Shown here piece after piece: positions 22,709 through 25,214 of a DNA stretch of 25,214 bases. Each line of letters begins with the position of its first letter. The first letter of the stretch is position 1. The translations under genes and the position numbers were made by a program. The notes below the pieces were generated by a model. The model saw nothing but the letters and a program-made list of their open reading frames with translations. It did not search any database and had not been told where the DNA came from. This stretch comes from a virus: the IMG/VR virus record IMGVR_UViG_3300017750_000104, positions 1 to 25,214 of that record; one strand, 5' to 3'.

Positions 22709-23727
22709 AATTTTCTCGCTTTCGTTTGTATTTCGTCACCCCAGTCATAAAAAAAACTATCCCATTCAGGTGGTTCTATTAGACTAATAAGTTCGTTAGT
22801 TGTTGTTGTTTTTTTTAATAAATTTTGCCTAACTATTGCTAATCGTCTGGCATTTTCTACACTCTGATCCAAATAGGGTTGAGTCATTAACTCGCAATTT
22901 GATTCGTCAAAAGTATAAAAATCTGAATTTGTGGCATAAATCAAAACTGGTTTTAATCCAGTCGCTTTACTGTATAAAGCCACTTGCATAATATCGTTGG
23001 GGTAGGGTTCTTTAACAATCGGTGCAGTGGACATTTTATAATGTTCTTCTACATGATTTTTTATACATTCATCACCTTTAGATTGTATAAACTCGTCAGC
23101 TAAAGATTCACTTTCAAAATTCTTTTTTTGTTTACTGACTTCACCATTTTTAAGAATCCAATTAACAGTCCATTTTTCTTTAATTTTACTTACACGATTC
23201 CATTTTGTTTTTAATTCTAAAACTTGAGTTTGAGTTCTAAAATCAGTGAACCCATTAATTGGAATTTCTAAATTTTTCAGATATAATTCAATCGGTGTTT
23301 CAGTGTCACATTTTTTTAAATTAACACCTAAATAAGAAAATGCATTTTGTATATTTTCATAAACATCTAATAAAATTGTTTGATATTGCTCTAATTTAAA
23401 AAAATCAATTGGTTCGTAACCTTGATGTCTATATTTTAAATCAGCTAATATTTCTTTTAAAATTTTGTTAAGATCAAAACCTTGACCATCGACTAAATCA
23501 ATAAGCTGATTACAAGCTGAACCTAATCTTGCAGGAACACCATGTTTCTTTAATTTTATATCTTCTAAATCAAAAAGTATTTTATCTAATACCCATTTTG
23601 CAATAGGTGATTTTAAAGTTGAAGGAGATAAATGGTAAATATTCCAATGACTACACCAATTTGGTACAGAAATAGGTTCGGTATCGCAGGGTCTATTGTC
23701 CTGATTTAACGATAAAATATTTGACAT
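22696..23727 (-). CDS. PD-(D/E)XK exonuclease, RecB/Cas4-like
   Basis: 343 residues. The N-terminal half has HLSPSTLKSPIAKWVLDKIL and GVPARLGSACNQLIDLVDG, the helix with catalytic-site support found in RecB-like phage nucleases. The active site is GFTDFR (Asp162) followed by VLELKTKW (Glu171, Lys173). The C-terminal YPNDIMQVALYSKATGLKPV is the conserved QVALY helix of the family. It likely makes 3' single strands for the Erf-like protein, with which it overlaps by 13 bases. It is first in the leftward operon, preceded by an inverted repeat and a shared promoter-like motif. The role by analogy to lambda exonuclease is inferred. Confidence 0.8.
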   Translation of the reverse strand: MSNILSLNQDNRPCDTEPISVPNWCSHWNIYHLSPSTLKSPIAKWVLDKILFDLEDIKLKKHGVPARLGSACNQLIDLVDGQGFDLNKILKEILADLKYRHQGYEPIDFFKLEQYQTILLDVYENIQNAFSYLGVNLKKCDTETPIELYLKNLEIPINGFTDFRTQTQVLELKTKWNRVSKIKEKWTVNWILKNGEVSKQKKNFESESLADEFIQSKGDECIKNHVEEHYKMSTAPIVKEPYPNDIMQVALYSKATGLKPVLIYATNSDFYTFDESNCELMTQPYLDQSVENARRLAIVRQNLLKKTTTTNELISLIEPPEWDSFFYDWGDEIQTKARKLWKI

Positions 23728-23730
23728 AGT

Positions 23731-23755
23731 ACACTATACAGATAAAGCATAGTGT
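23731..23755 (-). promoter_or_regulatory. Inverted repeat upstream of exonuclease gene
   Basis: ACACTAT and ATAGTGT form a perfect 7-bp inverted repeat with an 11-base spacer, starting four bases upstream of the exonuclease start codon. It lies between the promoter-like motif at 23759 and the start codon, so it could be an operator or an RNA hairpin controlling translation of the recombination operon. Confidence 0.45.
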
Positions 23756-23758
23756 TTT

Positions 23759-23777
23759 TATACCATATTTAGATAAT
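23759..23777 (-). promoter_or_regulatory. Shared TATACCAT motif, probable leftward promoter
   Basis: TATACCATATTTAGATAAT differs from 19414-19431 (TATACCATTTTAGATAAT) by one inserted base. On the minus strand it reads TATGGTATAAA, an extended -10, about 30 bases upstream of the exonuclease ATG. Either promoter or operator, or both. Confidence 0.45.
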
Positions 23778-23798
23778 TATGCAAATAATATAATGTAA

Positions 23799-24455
23799 TT
23801 ATATTTGTGAAAAAACTGCAACAATCTTTGTTATTTTATGAAACTTATCGTAAGGTACTTTTTTATTCGTTATATCTTTAAATATTATAGCTTTACCAAA
23901 ACATGACAATTTAATATTTTCAGAGTCATATTCATCAATGGTTCGAGCCGTTGCCATTAATTCATTTTCAGCATTAGGGTTCTTTATTTGAACAAGCACC
24001 TGATCACCAACAGAATAAGTTGCATCATAATCACATAGAACATATGCACCTTGTTTAATTATAGGTTGCATACAATTAGCCGTAATTTGAACTAAAAACT
24101 GATTATCTTTTATTTTCCAAGGTACAAAATAATTAGGCTTTATATTAGTCATATTAATTGAACCATTCATGTTTCTGTTTCCATAAACCCCAGTTTGATT
24201 TTTATTATTATCATTTGATATAAATTTATTTATATCTAACTCACCTTGCAATTCTTGTTGTTTATTTAAAACATCATTTATGTTTAAATTAAATGCCGTT
24301 GATATTTTATTGAGTGTTTCAATACGAATTTTTCTATCAATATTTTCATTTTCAAGTCTGGATACTTCGGCTTGTGTTATACCTAATTTTCTTCCCATTT
24401 GGGTTTGAGATAGGTTATGTTTGGCTCTGTAATAAGCAATAATACTTTTATTCAC
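23799..24455 (-). CDS. CI-like repressor with degenerate S24 peptidase domain
   Basis: Maintains lysogeny by binding operators. 218 residues: N-terminal helix-turn-helix of Cro/CI type (about 5-60; LSQTQMGRKLGITQAEVSRL), an Asn-rich linker (about 65-108, with NRNMNGSINM), and a C-terminal S24/LexA-like domain (about 110-218; FLVQITANCMQPIIKQGAYV and VGDQVLVQI). The usual catalytic Ser (in GDSM) is Cys128 here, and the expected Lys position, 42 residues on, is Ala170 (ELMATAR). No clear Ala-Gly cleavage site is seen. It is divergent from the Cro-like gene. Promoter-like motif 24504-24513 lies about 50 bases upstream of its start. Confidence 0.8.
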   Translation of the reverse strand: MNKSIIAYYRAKHNLSQTQMGRKLGITQAEVSRLENENIDRKIRIETLNKISTAFNLNINDVLNKQQELQGELDINKFISNDNNKNQTGVYGNRNMNGSINMTNIKPNYFVPWKIKDNQFLVQITANCMQPIIKQGAYVLCDYDATYSVGDQVLVQIKNPNAENELMATARTIDEYDSENIKLSCFGKAIIFKDITNKKVPYDKFHKITKIVAVFSQI

Positions 24456-24712
24456 ATTAGTTGACCTATAAATTGTTTATATACATATATACTATTTTTT
24501 TACAGTATACCATTTTAAATTAATATTATACTTATTATTTAAATAAATAAAGTGTAATAATAATTATTGTCAAAATAAATAATTGTTTAAAATATTTGCA
24601 CACTAAGTATTTGCATATAAATTAATCTTTTTAAAAAAAACATTTGCAAAGTCAAAATTAATTTATAATTATATACCATATATATATTGTTTAAGTGCAT
24701 AAGGTATGGTTT
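24456..24712. promoter_or_regulatory. Divergent switch region between repressor and Cro-like gene
   Basis: About 250 AT-rich bases with no gene. It holds GTATACCATTTTA (24505-24517, minus-strand extended -10 TGGTATACT), TATACCATATAT (24672-24683), a leftward TTGACA (24573-24568), two TATTTGCA copies 15 bases apart (24593-24600, 24608-24615) and an ATTTGCA (24642-24648). TATAAT at 24664-24669 could be the -10 of the rightward promoter. AAGG (24701-24704) is the SD of the Cro-like gene. Operators are likely here, but I cannot assign them surely. Confidence 0.5.
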
Positions 24713-24934
24713 GTGAAATTAAAAGATTATCTCATTAATAATTTAATTACTGAAAAAAAATTTGCTGATCAACTTGGTGTTAAGCAACCAACTGTTTCAA
24801 GATACTTACATAATCTAAGAATACCCAAAAAAAATATTTTAAATAAAATTAGAGAAATTACTCAACAACAAGTCACTGAATCTGATTTTCCAACTCAAGT
24901 GCATTGGAAACAAAGAGGAAAAGATAATGGGTAA
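24713..24934 (+). CDS. Cro-like helix-turn-helix regulator
   Basis: About 73 residues from GTG 24713, chosen because AAGG lies 8 bases upstream and the product then begins like typical family members (KLKDYLINNLIT). An in-frame GTG at 24695 would add six residues but has no SD. The helix-turn-helix is TEKKFADQLGVKQPTVSRYL with the recognition helix KQPTVSRYLHNL. The C-terminus is short and basic (VHWKQRGKDNG). It is divergent from the repressor, so it probably acts as Cro in the lytic choice. Its 3' end overlaps the next gene by 8 bases. An antisense ORF over its 3' half is a shadow. Confidence 0.75.
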   Translation: MKLKDYLINNLITEKKFADQLGVKQPTVSRYLHNLRIPKKNILNKIREITQQQVTESDFPTQVHWKQRGKDNG

Positions 24935-25214
24935 GATGCAAAGAACTAAAGGTGCAAACTTTGAAAGAGAAATTGTTAATAAACATAAAGACTGGGGTAT
25001 AGAATCACAAAGAGTACCTTTATCTGGATCAACAGATTTTGCCAAACACGATGTCATTATTTCAGGTATTTCTGCTGAATGTAAAATTAGAGCCAACGGA
25101 TTTAAAAAAATTTATGAATGGTTGGAGTATCAAACACCAGACATTTTAATATGCAGAGCCGATAGAAAAGAGCCTTTTTATGTACTGAGTGAAAAAACAT
25201 GGAAACAATTTTTA
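24927..25214 (+). CDS. Holliday-junction-resolvase-like nuclease, 3' end outside window
   Basis: Open from ATG 24927 to the window end (96 codons, no stop). The layout matches Hjc/PD-(D/E)XK resolvases: RTKGANFEREIVNKH (Glu13), PLSGSTDFAKHDVII (Asp42) and SAECKIR (Glu51, Lys53), then YEWLEYQTPDILICRAD. In the Hjc family the helix with Glu, the D and the E-x-K bind Mg2+ at four-way junctions. It is coupled to the Cro-like gene and begins the rightward early block, presumably followed by replication genes. Another PD-(D/E)XK fold is at 17597; they share no obvious close identity beyond the motif. Confidence 0.65.
   Translation, partial: MGKMQRTKGANFEREIVNKHKDWGIESQRVPLSGSTDFAKHDVIISGISAECKIRANGFKKIYEWLEYQTPDILICRADRKEPFYVLSEKTWKQFL

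Noticed and set aside
24839-25096. Antisense ORF across the Cro-like and resolvase-like genes
   Set aside because: Both plus-strand genes show clear motifs (helix-turn-helix; PD-(D/E)XK), while the antisense product is hydrophobic low-information sequence.
25184-25190. Another TGTACTG near the window end
   Set aside because: It lies inside the resolvase-like coding sequence, far from attP, and is likely chance.

Overview
The window is about 25 kb of a strongly AT-rich temperate phage with a short-tailed (podovirus-like) virion. AT-rich genes, tiny spacers, a P22-type portal with an SU10-type capsid, LamG/DUF7483-like fibres and a tRNA-Ser fragment as the likely attachment site all point to a marine phage of an AT-rich alphaproteobacterium (SAR11/pelagiphage-like). 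The host is inferred, not shown. Function names rest on recognition of protein motifs; no search was run.

Layout. Positions 1-12714 (+) hold the head and neck block: portal (5' end missing), a glycine-rich protein, a small helical protein, scaffold, major capsid protein with its own terminator, adaptor, tail/fibre-type small proteins, a beta-rich nozzle, a GNAT-like protein and three long proteins likely to be ejection (internal virion) proteins. Positions 12724-16943 (+) are the fibre block: a fibre with a conserved N-terminal anchor, a LamG/SPRY-like fibre, a DUF7483-like fibre carrying a cupredoxin-like insert, and a tail-assembly chaperone-like protein. Positions 16946-18992 (+) are the lysis block: membrane proteins, a PD-(D/E)XK nuclease, an M15 endolysin, a GTA-type holin and two 37-residue membrane peptides missed by length cut-offs. 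Positions 18993-19477 have no gene but hold the likely attP: the 5' half of a tRNA-Ser(UGA) on the minus strand, a candidate promoter firing into it, and clustered TGTACTG repeats. Positions 19478-21197 (+) are two small early genes and a tyrosine integrase. Positions 21238-23727 (-) are a recombination operon read as exonuclease, Erf-type annealing protein, SSB and two small proteins. Positions 23799-24934 hold a CI-like repressor (-) divergent from a Cro-like HTH gene (+), followed by the start of a Holliday-junction-resolvase-like gene. The terminase and most replication genes lie outside the window.

How it works together. The repressor/Cro switch probably uses a motif (TATACCAT followed by A/T-rich bases) that recurs upstream of the repressor, the exonuclease and the integrase operons. 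The integrase would recombine inside the tRNA-Ser anticodon loop. Because the phage carries the 5' half, a lysogen's tRNA-Ser would be driven by a phage promoter. The repressor looks unable to self-cleave, so induction may not follow the usual SOS route. The most unusual items are the 5'-half tRNA attP with its own promoter, the copper-site-like insert in a fibre, the apparent fission of a fibre gene, and the degenerate repressor active site.
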